Positions 1 through 7,858 of a DNA stretch of 48,054 bases are shown one piece after another. The notes under the pieces are model-generated. The model ran no database searches and was not told where the DNA came from. It worked only from the letters and a program-made list of their open reading frames with translations. The position numbers and the translations under genes are program-made. The DNA is from Blastocatellia bacterium (lineage in GTDB: Bacteria; Acidobacteriota; Blastocatellia; HR10; J050): NCBI GenBank assembly GCA_026985075.1, contig JALSQX010000042.1, positions 1 to 48,054 on the forward strand. The letters are read 5' to 3'. Every line of letters begins with the position of its first letter. Position 1 is the first letter of the stretch.

Positions 1-544
1 GGCATCCCTTGGTGAACGAGCACCGTCCCCACCGGATACGTCCGCTGTGGCGCCAGCGGCTTCACCCCCTCCCACCGCAACGCCGCCGCTGACCCAAAAA
101 AGAACTGCCTGACATCCGTTCGCTTCCTCTTACCTTGACGGGATACCCTCCATCCTCCTGCCAACCAAAATGTCACTCATATTGCTTTCATTGACTCATC
201 GACACACTGCCGCATCACACTCCACGCGATCTGCTTTCTCACCTGGCGTCCCTTGCTCAGCACGCACGGCCACCGCCGGATACTTCCTGACCAGCATCGT
301 AGGCTCGCATATCCTCATCGTTCCCCTCACACGACCGGCAGGATCGGCGCTATTTTACCAGAACCCTCTGCCCATGTCACGATGGATTGCCCCATGCAGT
401 GTGCTGGGTGAAGGGTGGTCACTTCAAGAGCCTGGAGCATGCGCCTGAGGAAATGCGCCTTACAACCGTGAAGCCCTGGGATGCCCCGCCCAGTGGAGCA
501 GGTCTGACTCGACCGCCTTGTCACGATGGCAAAAAGGGGATAAA
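1..544. other. No confident gene at left edge
   Basis: I see no gene I can support here. A plus-strand frame open at the left edge reads as a Pro/Ala/Thr-rich tail and stops with TGA at 110-112. A minus-strand frame, open leftwards from about position 174, reads as a short basic stretch. Either could be the end of a gene lying outside the window, but neither has a recognisable motif and they exclude each other. The rest, up to the promoter at 545, has only short frames with no convincing ribosome binding site. Confidence 0.4.
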
Positions 545-576
545 TTGACAATGAAAGCGAGATCTCCGATTATAAT
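545..576 (+). promoter_or_regulatory. Possible sigma70-type promoter upstream of dtd
   Basis: A perfect TTGACA lies at 545-550 and a perfect TATAAT at 571-576, but they are 20 bp apart, which is too wide for a typical promoter. Using GATTAT at 568-573 as the -10 gives a 17 bp spacer. Either way transcription would start near 580 and leave a leader of roughly 190 nt before dtd at 772. The leader contains a small hairpin (AGCGT/ACGCT) and no riboswitch I recognise. Confidence 0.45.
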
Positions 577-771
577 GAGCTTGATGTCGCCATCGCCCGG
601 AAATTTCGATCGGTGTCAGGAGCGTGGGCGACGCTGATCACTCATCGACGAGGAGACTGAGGCGGTGAACACGCTCAGGGAGAGCCGGGAAGAGAAGCGA
701 GCCGGTGGACGAGGGAGTCTCATCGCCCACCGATAATGATCTGGCGTCTCTTCGCGAAGGGAAGAAAGGAC

Positions 772-1221
772 ATGCGGGCTGTTATCCAAAGGGTCACCTC
801 AGCGGAGGTGAGAGTCCACGGGACATGTGTGGGAAAGATCGGGCGCGGACTCCTCGTTCTTCTCGGCGTCGGCGCTGAGGATCGAGAAGCCGACGCCGAG
901 TATCTGGCCGAGAAGATCGTCCACCTGCGAATCTTCGAGGATGAGCAGGGGAAGATGAACTGTTCCCTCATGGAGGTGAAGGGCCACATCCTCGTCGTGT
1001 CGCAGTTCACGTTGTATGGCGATTGTCGCCGGGGTCGTCGACCGTCTTATTCGGCGGCGGCGCCACCGGATCGAGCCAAGCAGCTTTACGAATATTTCGT
1101 CACTCGCCTCAAGAGCTATGGAGTACATGTAGAAACGGGCGTGTTTCAAGAGATGATGGACGTGGAGCTCGTCAACAATGGACCGGTCACCATTCTGCTG
1201 GATAGTCAGAAGACATTTTAA
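772..1221 (+). CDS. dtd: D-aminoacyl-tRNA deacylase
   Basis: This cytoplasmic enzyme hydrolyses D-amino acids, and mischarged glycine, from tRNA as a proofreading step. The protein of 149 residues has the family length and begins [13 protein letters not shown]. Two signature motifs are visible: SQFTLYGD in the middle and [11 protein letters not shown] near the C-terminus, the latter carrying the Gly-cisPro pair used for chirality checking. I chose ATG at 772 over the in-frame ATG at 736 because MRAVIQRV is the family N-terminus and GAAAGGA lies just upstream of 772. The next gene starts about 50 nt downstream and may be co-transcribed. Assignment is firm. Confidence 0.95.
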   Translation: MRAVIQRVTSAEVRVHGTCVGKIGRGLLVLLGVGAEDREADAEYLAEKIVHLRIFEDEQGKMNCSLMEVKGHILVVSQFTLYGDCRRGRRPSYSAAAPPDRAKQLYEYFVTRLKSYGVHVETGVFQEMMDVELVNNGPVTILLDSQKTF

Positions 1222-1273
1222 CCTTTGCTTCCCGGGCACCGAGTGCTGGATAATCTGAAGGGGCGAAGGTGAT

Positions 1274-1801
1274 ATGATGAAACAGACACTATTAATCATC
1301 ATTCTTCTCTTCTCGCTGGCCGCCATGGGTGTTCAATCGGGGCGCGTGCGCCGAGGCAAGAGTGTAGAGAAGTCGGAGACCGCTGAGCTCCCGTTCAACC
1401 TCGATTCGTCGCGACCCGTACTGGTCAACATGACGCCGGAAGAGTTCCGAGCCTGTGGATTGAACAAACTCACCGAAGAGGAGTTGGATCATCTGGATCG
1501 CTGGATTCTCGACCTGTTCGTCAAACTCAAGTCATTACCCGAGGGACAGTCTCTCGCATCGGCGTCCTCTTCGACAGAGCGCGTTCGTCAGGAGGAAGCC
1601 GAATTGGAGCGGCAAAGATTGGAAGCCCGCGCCCGCGATCTAGAGCAGCGTCTCTCACTGGTGAATCGCGAGGCCACGCGGATGAGCTTCGACCTGAATC
1701 AGGCTCGCCTGGCTGCTTCTCGAGGAGACTGGAACTCGGTTTACAGCTCGCTGTTGCGGCTGGAATCTTCGGTGGATCGAATCAGACGGGTCAGCCAGTG
1801 A
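1274..1801 (+). CDS. Secreted coiled-coil protein of unknown function
   Basis: I do not recognise this 175-residue protein. Residues 1-22 form a Sec signal peptide (MMKQ, then a hydrophobic run ending near GVQSG), so it is probably exported. Residues 45-90 contain a helix-rich segment beginning MTPEEFRACGLNKLT. Residues 100-150 are rich in Glu, Arg and Leu in a heptad-like pattern (a predicted coiled coil), and a short helical segment closes the protein. The start has GAAGGTGAT immediately upstream. It follows dtd by about 50 nt on the same strand. A periplasmic structural or scaffolding role is possible but is only a guess. Confidence 0.7.
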   Translation: MMKQTLLIIILLFSLAAMGVQSGRVRRGKSVEKSETAELPFNLDSSRPVLVNMTPEEFRACGLNKLTEEELDHLDRWILDLFVKLKSLPEGQSLASASSSTERVRQEEAELERQRLEARARDLEQRLSLVNREATRMSFDLNQARLAASRGDWNSVYSSLLRLESSVDRIRRVSQ

Positions 1802-1963
1802 GTCATGTGTTGCCGCCCGGCGAGCCCTTCACTCAGGATGCTGGCTCACCAATGGGGAAGACCTCATCGCTGACCCCAGAAGGGCATCGATGAGTTTTGA
1901 GCGTGCCTCCAGCGATGAAAGCAGGGGGCGCAAGATGGCCTCTCAGGCCTGGAGGAGTGAGCG

Positions 1964-2701
1964 TTGCACAAAGAGTATCATCGCTGGTACAGTCCACATC
2001 TTCAGCAAGAGATGCCCTTGGTCGTCTACGGCCATTATGGCCAGCCGCTGCTGATGTTTCCCACCGCGGCCGCTGATTGTGAGGAATACGAGCGCTTCGG
2101 ACTCATTGACGCCATTGGGCATCACATCGACGCCGGGCTGGTGAAAATTTTCTCCGTCAACAGCATCAATCTCCAAAGTTGGATGAACGATCAGATCCAT
2201 CCGGCAGATAAGGCTCGCCGACAGGTACAGTATGATCGCTACATCATCGACGAGGTGGCTCCGTTCATGGAGCACCACTGCCGGACGCCGGGCATAGCTT
2301 TGGCCGTCTCCGGGGTGAGCTTCGGTGCCTTTCACGCCGCCAATACCCTATTTAAGCATCCTGAGCGCTTCACGTGCCTGCTGGCCATTAGCGGAAGCTA
2401 CGACGTGAAACCCTATTGCCATGGGTATTATGACGATAACATCTATTTCAACAACCCGGTCGATTACCTGAGCAATCTGGACGATCCCGCTCTTCTGGAT
2501 CAGATCCGACGGTGCTCAATTACTCTCATCACCGGTCAAGGGGCCTGGGAGATGCCCGAGCGAACCTATCAACTCTCAGAGATTCTTCATCGAAAGGGAA
2601 TCCCTCACCACCTGGATGTGTGGGGAGAGGACGTGAGTCACGATTGGCCGTGGTGGTGCGCTATGTACGATGCCTATATCCCTCGACTGTTCGGTCGGTG
2701 A
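1964..2701 (+). CDS. Alpha/beta-hydrolase esterase (esterase D-like)
   Basis: A predicted serine esterase of 245 residues in the putative-esterase branch of the alpha/beta-hydrolase fold. The nucleophile elbow G-V-S-F-G puts the catalytic serine at residue 119, and a late His in SHDWPWW (H226) is the likely catalytic histidine. The acid is not assigned with certainty. No signal peptide is seen, so it should be cytoplasmic. The start is TTG at 1964, supported by GGAGGAG at 1951-1957 and by the lack of an ATG near the conserved N-terminus. It converges with the GT2 gene. The natural substrate cannot be read from the sequence. Confidence 0.82.
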   Translation: MHKEYHRWYSPHLQQEMPLVVYGHYGQPLLMFPTAAADCEEYERFGLIDAIGHHIDAGLVKIFSVNSINLQSWMNDQIHPADKARRQVQYDRYIIDEVAPFMEHHCRTPGIALAVSGVSFGAFHAANTLFKHPERFTCLLAISGSYDVKPYCHGYYDDNIYFNNPVDYLSNLDDPALLDQIRRCSITLITGQGAWEMPERTYQLSEILHRKGIPHHLDVWGEDVSHDWPWWCAMYDAYIPRLFGR

Positions 2702-2731
2702 GTCGAGAGCTTCGGAGATGACGGTGGTCAA

Positions 2732-3760
2732 TCACGCGGAGTGGCGATGGCCAATCTTGGCTGGCTCCCGCTCGGGTTCAGATTCCACCGGCAGTGTGGA
2801 TTCGATGATCGAATAATCGCGATCGCGCCGATAGGTGGCCGCAATCATTTCGGCGAGAAGACCGAAAAAAATGAATTGCACGCCGACCAGCACGAGGATC
2901 GTCCCGAGAAGCAACAGAGGGCGGTCGCTGAGCCATTTTTTCATGAAGAGTCGCTCGAAGGCCAGATATCCATCGATGAGGACTCCAATGATGAACAGGA
3001 CTAACCCCATGATGCCGAAGAAATGAAGCGGTCGATTGGTGTATCGAGTGAGCAGAATGACTGTCAACAGCGTGAAAAACCCGCCCAGGAATCGCCCCCA
3101 GCCGAATTTCGATCGACCATACCGCCGCGGCGCATGTTCAACTTTCACCTCGCCAATGCGAAAGCCGCGATAGCTGGCCAGCACCGGAATATACCGGTGA
3201 CGTTCGCCGTAGACGCGGAGTTCGTCTAACACTTCCCGGCGATAACACTTGAAACCGCTGTTGAAATCGTGAAGTCGAACGCCGGTGAGGGCCGATGTGA
3301 CCATGTTATAGATCTTGGAAGCGAACCGCTTGGACCAGGAATCGCGTCGTCGGTATCGCCAGGCGGAAACGACGTCGTAGCCCTGCTCAAGCGTGCTCAA
3401 TAACTTGGGCATCTCTTCGGGCAGATCTTGTAGATCCGCATCCAGGGTGACGACGATATCGTATCGGGCCGCCGCGAAGCCAGCGGCCAGGGCCGCCGAC
3501 TTACCGAAATTACGCCGGAATCGTATGAGGCGAACTGTCGGATCGGCCTGACGAATGCGGCGAAGGACTCGGTATGAGCCGTCGCGACTCCCGTCATCGA
3601 CGAATATGCACTCACTCTCAGAAGCGACCCGGCTGAGGACGGCTCGCAACCGAGCGTGGAGTTCTTCCAGGCTGTCTTGCTCATTGTAGACGGGAATGAT
3701 GACCGAAAGCCGCCACCGGGCTGGAGATTGCTTCTCTTCCATGTTCACAGAGTATACCAT
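2732..3760 (-). CDS. GT2 polyprenyl-phosphate glycosyltransferase with two TM segments
   Basis: A family 2 glycosyltransferase of the DPM1/GtrB/ArnC type, which moves a sugar from a nucleotide donor to a polyprenyl-phosphate carrier at the inner face of the membrane. The N-terminus shows LSVIIPVYNEQDS, the donor-binding DDGSRDGS and the DADLQD metal-binding motif. Two hydrophobic hairpins near the C-terminus (around HFFGIMGLVLFIIGVLI and LLLLGTILVLVGVQFI) give the usual membrane anchor. The start is ambiguous among TTG 3775, ATG 3760 and ATG 3742; none has a clear ribosome binding site. The sugar and final acceptor are unknown. It could serve protein O-glycosylation, lipid A modification or exopolysaccharide. 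Confidence 0.88.
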   Translation of the reverse strand: MVYSVNMEEKQSPARWRLSVIIPVYNEQDSLEELHARLRAVLSRVASESECIFVDDGSRDGSYRVLRRIRQADPTVRLIRFRRNFGKSAALAAGFAAARYDIVVTLDADLQDLPEEMPKLLSTLEQGYDVVSAWRYRRRDSWSKRFASKIYNMVTSALTGVRLHDFNSGFKCYRREVLDELRVYGERHRYIPVLASYRGFRIGEVKVEHAPRRYGRSKFGWGRFLGGFFTLLTVILLTRYTNRPLHFFGIMGLVLFIIGVLIDGYLAFERLFMKKWLSDRPLLLLGTILVLVGVQFIFFGLLAEMIAATYRRDRDYSIIESTLPVESEPEREPAKIGHRHSA

Positions 3761-3791
3761 AGAACTACTTGACAATCATCTCAAAAAAACG

Positions 3792-3820
3792 TTGACTGAA
3801 CCGTGGGAGAATGGTAAAAT
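3792..3820 (+). promoter_or_regulatory. Strong sigma70-type promoter for the PPC-like gene
   Basis: TTGACT at 3792-3797 and TAAAAT at 3815-3820 are separated by exactly 17 bp. Transcription would start near 3828, which leaves a leader of about 200 nt before the ATG at 4030. The promoter lies between the divergent GT2 gene and the secreted PPC-like gene. Confidence 0.65.
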
Positions 3821-3827
3821 GCACCAC

Positions 3828-4029
3828 GTCCATGGTTGGTATGGACGGAGCAGAACAGTCGTGGCTCGATTTTGTAAAGTCAGCATGATGCTGGCGGGGG
3901 GCGTGAGATGGATAGCGAGAGAGAACCAGCACCGGCGCGGGACGTAAGAATCCCCCGGCAGTGGGTGATGAGGAGAATGAAGTCCCCGTGCTGGTTCAGC
4001 TCTGAACATACACACTAAGGAGGGACATA
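3828..4029 (+). promoter_or_regulatory. Long structured 5' leader RNA
   Basis: The leader holds several perfect inverted repeats. GTCCAT/ATGGAC and CAGCAT/ATGCTG form small hairpins in its first half. A larger element pairs GAACCAGCAC (3923-3932) with GTGCTGGTTC (3988-3997), and inside it GGGAC (3939-3943) pairs with GTCCC (3982-3986). The stem closes about 20 nt before AAGGAGG, the ribosome binding site at 4018-4024. No U-tract follows, so it is not an intrinsic terminator. I do not match it to a known riboswitch. It may control translation or mRNA stability of the secreted protein. Confidence 0.5.
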
Positions 4030-4599
4030 ATGCGCAGATCAACGATCATGCTCAGCGTCTTCGCAGCACTGGCATTCTGTATACTGGCGGCCAATTTCCA
4101 ATCCGCGGTGGTAGCCCAGAGACCGGCGCCACCAGCACCCAATGATAACAAAGCAGATGCCATCGATATTACCGGGCGTACGGTCTTCCGGGCTCGCTAT
4201 GATACCACAGGAGCCTCTATTGAAGCCGACGATCCCTGCATCTCCTGCTGCTTCTTCGCGGTCGGGCAGAATGACAAGACGATCTGGTTTGTCAAAACCG
4301 TCGAGAACGATGGGACGGTTGTGCGCGTGAGCACGATTGGGAGCGACTACGACACCGTCGTTTCCGTTTGGGATGGATCGGCTGGCGCTCCGACCGGTGT
4401 AGGGGGACCTCCCTGCGTGAATGATGCGGGCACCACTGAGCTGGCGTGTAACGATGACGCTGGTGGGACGCTTCAATCAGAGGTCTCGCTGGTCGCCAAT
4501 GCGGGCGACGTTCTCTATATCGAGGTCGCCGAGTGCACGGGAACGGCGACGGGCTTTGGTGGTACGGCGGTGATCACTATCTCCCAGCTCGGACGATAG
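4030..4599 (+). CDS. Secreted PPC-like beta-sandwich protein
   Basis: A 189-residue exported protein of unknown role. Residues 1-30 are a signal peptide (MRRSTIMLSVF, a hydrophobic run, then a cut near VVAQ). The rest resembles the bacterial pre-peptidase C-terminal (PPC-like) beta-sandwich: TIWFVKTVENDGTVVRV, then SDYDTVVSVWDGS, then LACNDDAGG and DVLYIEVAE. Cysteines are frequent (CISCC and two later ones) and probably form disulfides. Nothing else of a peptidase is present, so it is a stand-alone PPC-like domain. It starts at ATG 4030 behind a consensus AAGGAGG and has its own promoter, a long leader and a terminator at 4624, so it forms a single-gene unit. Confidence 0.75.
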   Translation: MRRSTIMLSVFAALAFCILAANFQSAVVAQRPAPPAPNDNKADAIDITGRTVFRARYDTTGASIEADDPCISCCFFAVGQNDKTIWFVKTVENDGTVVRVSTIGSDYDTVVSVWDGSAGAPTGVGGPPCVNDAGTTELACNDDAGGTLQSEVSLVANAGDVLYIEVAECTGTATGFGGTAVITISQLGR

Positions 4600-4623
4600 G
4601 AGAGGTGGTTTGGCATGGATTGA

Positions 4624-4651
4624 GGGTCACCGCGCGACTATGCGGTGACCC
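4624..4651. terminator. Hairpin terminator between convergent genes
   Basis: GGGTCACCGC (4624-4633) pairs perfectly with GCGGTGACCC (4642-4651) around an 8 nt loop. It lies 25 nt after the PPC-like gene and faces the end of the minus-strand release-factor-like gene, so it may serve both. The downstream T-run is weak (TATTGCCTTT). Confidence 0.7.
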
Positions 4652-4718
4652 TATTGCCTTTGACCGCCATCAGGCAGCGCGCCATTTCTTCATTCCCCAC
4701 ATACATTGAGGTTTCGCG

Positions 4719-5858
4719 TTAATACCGCAAAAAAGCGCCAATATAGCCGGCTTGTGCCAATTGAGCGGCGGCCTGGCCGTTGACCTCCTCCACCTGCCCC
4801 CCCGCACTGATGACCCGTTCAATCGCCCGATTGATCAGATTGGGTGCCGGTGCGAGCGAGCCACCACAGTAGAGACATCTCTCGGGGCGATTCTCCACAT
4901 AGAGCATGCTGCATCGAGAGCAAACGTAACCGTTGGCAGAGAAGTCCTTCCCATAGAGGAGCTTCCACACGCGGCCTTCATTAATGGCTTGAATCGTATC
5001 GGCCAGGCCGGTAACGGCCCGGTCTCCTTTGTGGGCGGCCGTCACTAATGACTCGACGAGTTTCTCTTCGTCGGCCCGTTCGGCCGCCATTTCGAGTTTT
5101 TGTGTTTCTCGAAGAACATCTTGATGACTCGCTTGAATGGGTAGCGAGAAAGTACCGATGAGCAGTCGATGGAGGGACTTCGGTAAAACATGCTGGAGTT
5201 CAGAAACGGCTTGCTGGCCACCACCGATGACCAGGCGGTCAAACCGGTGGAGCTCGGTCAACTCCTTGAGCCGTTCGGCGACCTGTTTCACATGCCAGAG
5301 GACGTGCTCGTCGTGGTGTCGTTGGAGCCGCTTCTGGGCGATGATGCGGTCACGCCCGGCCGTCTGGGTGACTGGAGGAACCTCTTCGAAAACCCCTTCA
5401 TGTTCTTGAACCTCGCCAAGATAGACGGTGAACAGGCGGGCACGGCCCTGATCAATGAGCACCACACCATAGCGTTCGTGCTCGTCCAGGATGGTGATCA
5501 AAGGCCGCAAGAAGAGAGCATGGTTGAACCGGGCCATATTGGGTAGAGCGAGAGGAAGTTCCTGCTCCCACCAGAAGTCGTGAGTGGCGTCCGAGAAGAT
5601 GAGGAGGGTCTTCTTCCGGGGGATGTAATTCTTCACAAATCGACGCACTCTCTCGCGGTTCAACTCGAACTCCCGGCGCGCCCGGGCATCGTGTAATTCC
5701 TGCTCCACCGATTTGAGCATGTTGTTGAGGGCGCGCTCGAATCCCCGATTGAGGTTAATGGCCTTGGATTGATCGACGTCCAGATAGAGGCTCAGCACAT
5801 ACCCATCACCTTGAGGTTGGTAGGATTTCAACACTTGTAAGTCCTCATATGTCACCAT
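4719..5858 (-). CDS. Bacterial aeRF1-like (release factor family) protein
   Basis: A 379-residue homologue of archaeal/eukaryotic release factor 1, of the bacterial baeRF/VLRF1-like group thought to act on ribosomes or in rescue. The N-domain is followed by a middle domain (about 130-240) with YGVVLIDQGRARLF and the helix AQKRLQRHHDEH, and then an L7Ae-like C-domain (about 265-375). A zinc ribbon has cysteines 313, 316, 328 and 331. The loop that carries GGQ in true release factors reads TAGRDRIIAQ here, so peptide release by the canonical chemistry is doubtful. GGTACC follows the GGAGG-like site before ATG 5858. It is the last gene of the minus-strand run. Confidence 0.75.
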   Translation of the reverse strand: MVTYEDLQVLKSYQPQGDGYVLSLYLDVDQSKAINLNRGFERALNNMLKSVEQELHDARARREFELNRERVRRFVKNYIPRKKTLLIFSDATHDFWWEQELPLALPNMARFNHALFLRPLITILDEHERYGVVLIDQGRARLFTVYLGEVQEHEGVFEEVPPVTQTAGRDRIIAQKRLQRHHDEHVLWHVKQVAERLKELTELHRFDRLVIGGGQQAVSELQHVLPKSLHRLLIGTFSLPIQASHQDVLRETQKLEMAAERADEEKLVESLVTAAHKGDRAVTGLADTIQAINEGRVWKLLYGKDFSANGYVCSRCSMLYVENRPERCLYCGGSLAPAPNLINRAIERVISAGGQVEEVNGQAAAQLAQAGYIGAFLRY

Positions 5859-5948
5859 GGTACCCTCCTTTCGCCGCTCAGCGGCTGATCGGGAAAGGTG
5901 GGGGATGGGAACGGTGACCGTTCAACACCACCCCTCCCGTGAGGCTCT

Positions 5949-7373
5949 TCAGTCTCTCGCCGGATCCGTCCCCGTTTCCTCGGATACCCTATGCTCGCTC
6001 ATTCGTTCGACGGTGAAACGGTAATACTTCACTGGCGCCGTGGGAGGAAGGTTGGCTTTCCTCATGGCGAGGGCGACCTGCTGCTCCGCCGTATCAATAC
6101 CTGGGAGATCCGGCAGCAGGAGGCCACGCCGCCCATCCTCACTCTCGACCATGACGCCGTATCGCTTGGGATCAAGGTCTTGGATGCCGGAGACGGGTTC
6201 CAGGGGTGAGAGAATGTCCACCGAGAAGATGAGTTCATCAAGTTCGTCAAGACGAACCGGCTCGAAGCGGGGATCTCGCGTGGCCGCCGATACGGCATTG
6301 TAGATGATCTCTTCGGCGATCGTGCTTCGTGTCGGGGCCACCGTTCCCACACATCCACGCAGTTCCCCGTTGCGCCGCTTAATGGAAACGAATACCCCAG
6401 CTCGCTCGGCCAGTTTCCCCTTCACGGGAGCGGGAGGGGAGAGGTATCTCCCCTCTTTGAGGAACGTCTCGACGGCGCGACGAGCCAACGCGAGGACGTC
6501 TCGTTTCACATCTTCTTGGCGGCCGGTCTCGCCTTGCTGAGCTCCAGGCTGTGGGGCTTGGTCCTCGGCGAAATCGGCCAGGATGGCCGTGAGGTAACCC
6601 ACGCCAAAGGGACCTTCGTAGGAAATGACACGGGGATGATGAAATGTTCTCCCATTGGCGCCCAACGCCACCAGGAGCGACTGATATGTATCCTCGCCAG
6701 CCAACTCGCGCAGGGCTGGATCGATGTTGAGAATATCGTCCACCGCCCCGTTGGCTACAGCAGCTACAATCCGTTCATCGTAGAGGTGCGCGCGGGGATG
6801 GTACTCATACGGCGCGTCTGGAGTGAGCCGATGACTCATGTCGCCGCTGGCGATGAGCGCGATCTTTCGACGGAGCTGCCGAGCGGCCTCGGCGATGCAC
6901 TCGCCAAACCGGAAATGACGATCAACGTCGAGCTCGAAGGGGAGGCCGAAGACGACGATGGAGGACGTCCACCCCGCTTCCCGGAGGAAGTACAGAGGCA
7001 CGAGCGCACCATGATCGAGTTCACGTCCCGCCGGGATCATCCAGATGGAGATCCCTCGATCGTGACAAAGGGTGGCGATGCGCGACAGAAGAGGGACATC
7101 GTTGGGGAATTCCAGTTCAACATGGGGGGCGAGGAAGGGAGCGAAATCTCCACGGAGCCGAGGACCCGTGTAAGCACTGAAGGACCGCGGATCTCGGGGA
7201 GCATGGGGACTGATGACGACGACGGAATCAGGGGTCACAGCCACCAATCGGTGCATCACTTGGCGGAGCCCCTCCACGGTCTGAGTCACCTCATTGAGCC
7301 GATCCCGCCCGATCTCGGGGATGATGATCGGTGGGTGGGGAGAAAAACAGGTGAACGTGACGACCTGTCCCAT
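5949..7373 (-). CDS. LigB-like dioxygenase fold fused to AMMECR1 domain
   Basis: A 474-residue two-domain protein. Residues 1-270 resemble class III extradiol (LigB) enzymes, with SPHPPIIIPEIG, VVISPHAP and ALIASGDMSHRL carrying the His/Asp metal-ligand candidates. Residues 295-460 are an AMMECR1 domain with the signature ELRGCVGTVAP and AATRDPRFEPV. This architecture is known from 'AmmeMemoRadiSam system protein A' annotations. The radical-SAM partner of that system is not in the window. Its biochemical function is unsettled in general; a modification of a small molecule or protein has been proposed. It starts at ATG 7373, preceded by GGAGGTGG. Neighbouring minus-strand genes lie about 90 nt away on each side. 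Confidence 0.85.
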   Translation of the reverse strand: MGQVVTFTCFSPHPPIIIPEIGRDRLNEVTQTVEGLRQVMHRLVAVTPDSVVVISPHAPRDPRSFSAYTGPRLRGDFAPFLAPHVELEFPNDVPLLSRIATLCHDRGISIWMIPAGRELDHGALVPLYFLREAGWTSSIVVFGLPFELDVDRHFRFGECIAEAARQLRRKIALIASGDMSHRLTPDAPYEYHPRAHLYDERIVAAVANGAVDDILNIDPALRELAGEDTYQSLLVALGANGRTFHHPRVISYEGPFGVGYLTAILADFAEDQAPQPGAQQGETGRQEDVKRDVLALARRAVETFLKEGRYLSPPAPVKGKLAERAGVFVSIKRRNGELRGCVGTVAPTRSTIAEEIIYNAVSAATRDPRFEPVRLDELDELIFSVDILSPLEPVSGIQDLDPKRYGVMVESEDGRRGLLLPDLPGIDTAEQQVALAMRKANLPPTAPVKYYRFTVERMSEHRVSEETGTDPARD

Positions 7374-7469
7374 GATTCCACCTCCATGTATGGGGAACGC
7401 GAGCGGTCCGGAACCACTCTTCTCTCGCCCCGATGGGCGCCTTCACTCAGGTCCGCGCCTCCGATCCCG

Positions 7470-7772
7470 TCAAGCTGCCTCGGCCAGCTCCAGCTGGGAG
7501 AAAAGGTCCGCCGGGTTCATCTCGCGACCTGTTTTCAGGTCAGGATCTCGACTATCGACGAGGAAAAAAGACACGTCCAGGTTGGGGAATCTGCGCTCAA
7601 CGAGTTGGCGCGTGAGGGGAGCTGGCACGTAAACGATCAGTTCGGGATTGGCCAGTTTGCTCCGTCGGACCGCACGTTCGTCCTCCCAGACAGCGATGGC
7701 CGGGCGGCCGTTGATGTCGACCGTCAGAATGTCTCCATTCGCCTTCCGAAGGATATAGGGTGTCTTGGCCAT
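7470..7772 (-). CDS. Small protein of unknown function
   Basis: I do not recognise this 100-residue protein. It begins MAKTPYILRKANGDILTVDI, has a compact alpha/beta look (alternating strands and helices) and shows no signal peptide, membrane segment or cysteine motif. The start is well supported by GGAGGAAG directly before the ATG. It sits between htrA and the LigB-AMMECR1 gene in the same direction, so it probably belongs to the same transcript. Composition matches its neighbours, which supports a real gene. Confidence 0.65.
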   Translation of the reverse strand: MAKTPYILRKANGDILTVDINGRPAIAVWEDERAVRRSKLANPELIVYVPAPLTRQLVERRFPNLDVSFFLVDSRDPDLKTGREMNPADLFSQLELAEAA

Positions 7773-7820
7773 CTTCCTCCGAACCCCTCCCGTTCATCAT
7801 TGTCATTCACGGCGCACGTC

Positions 7821-7847
7821 GCCGAGGTGGGTGAGAGCCACCTCGGC
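7821..7847. terminator. Strong hairpin just after htrA
   Basis: GCCGAGGTGG (7821-7830) pairs perfectly with CCACCTCGGC (7838-7847), loop GTGAGAG. It begins 12 nt beyond the htrA stop on the minus strand. No T-run follows, so it may be a 3'-end stabiliser or partial terminator rather than a full stop. Confidence 0.55.
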
Positions 7848-7858
7848 TCATCGAGCGC

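Noticed and set aside
1-174. Partial minus-strand frame and a partial plus-strand Pro-rich tail at the left edge
   Set aside because: Both are short, mutually exclusive and lack conserved motifs; the neighbouring sequence is needed.
664-735. Possible 23-codon peptide (GTG start) just before dtd
   Set aside because: There is a modest ribosome binding site, but the sequence is basic low-complexity and no conservation can be judged.
5214-5222. GGQ-like triplet in the aeRF1-like protein as catalytic motif
   Set aside because: The GGGQQ at residues 212-216 lies at the end of a beta-strand after the helix that normally follows GGQ, so it is not in the catalytic loop.
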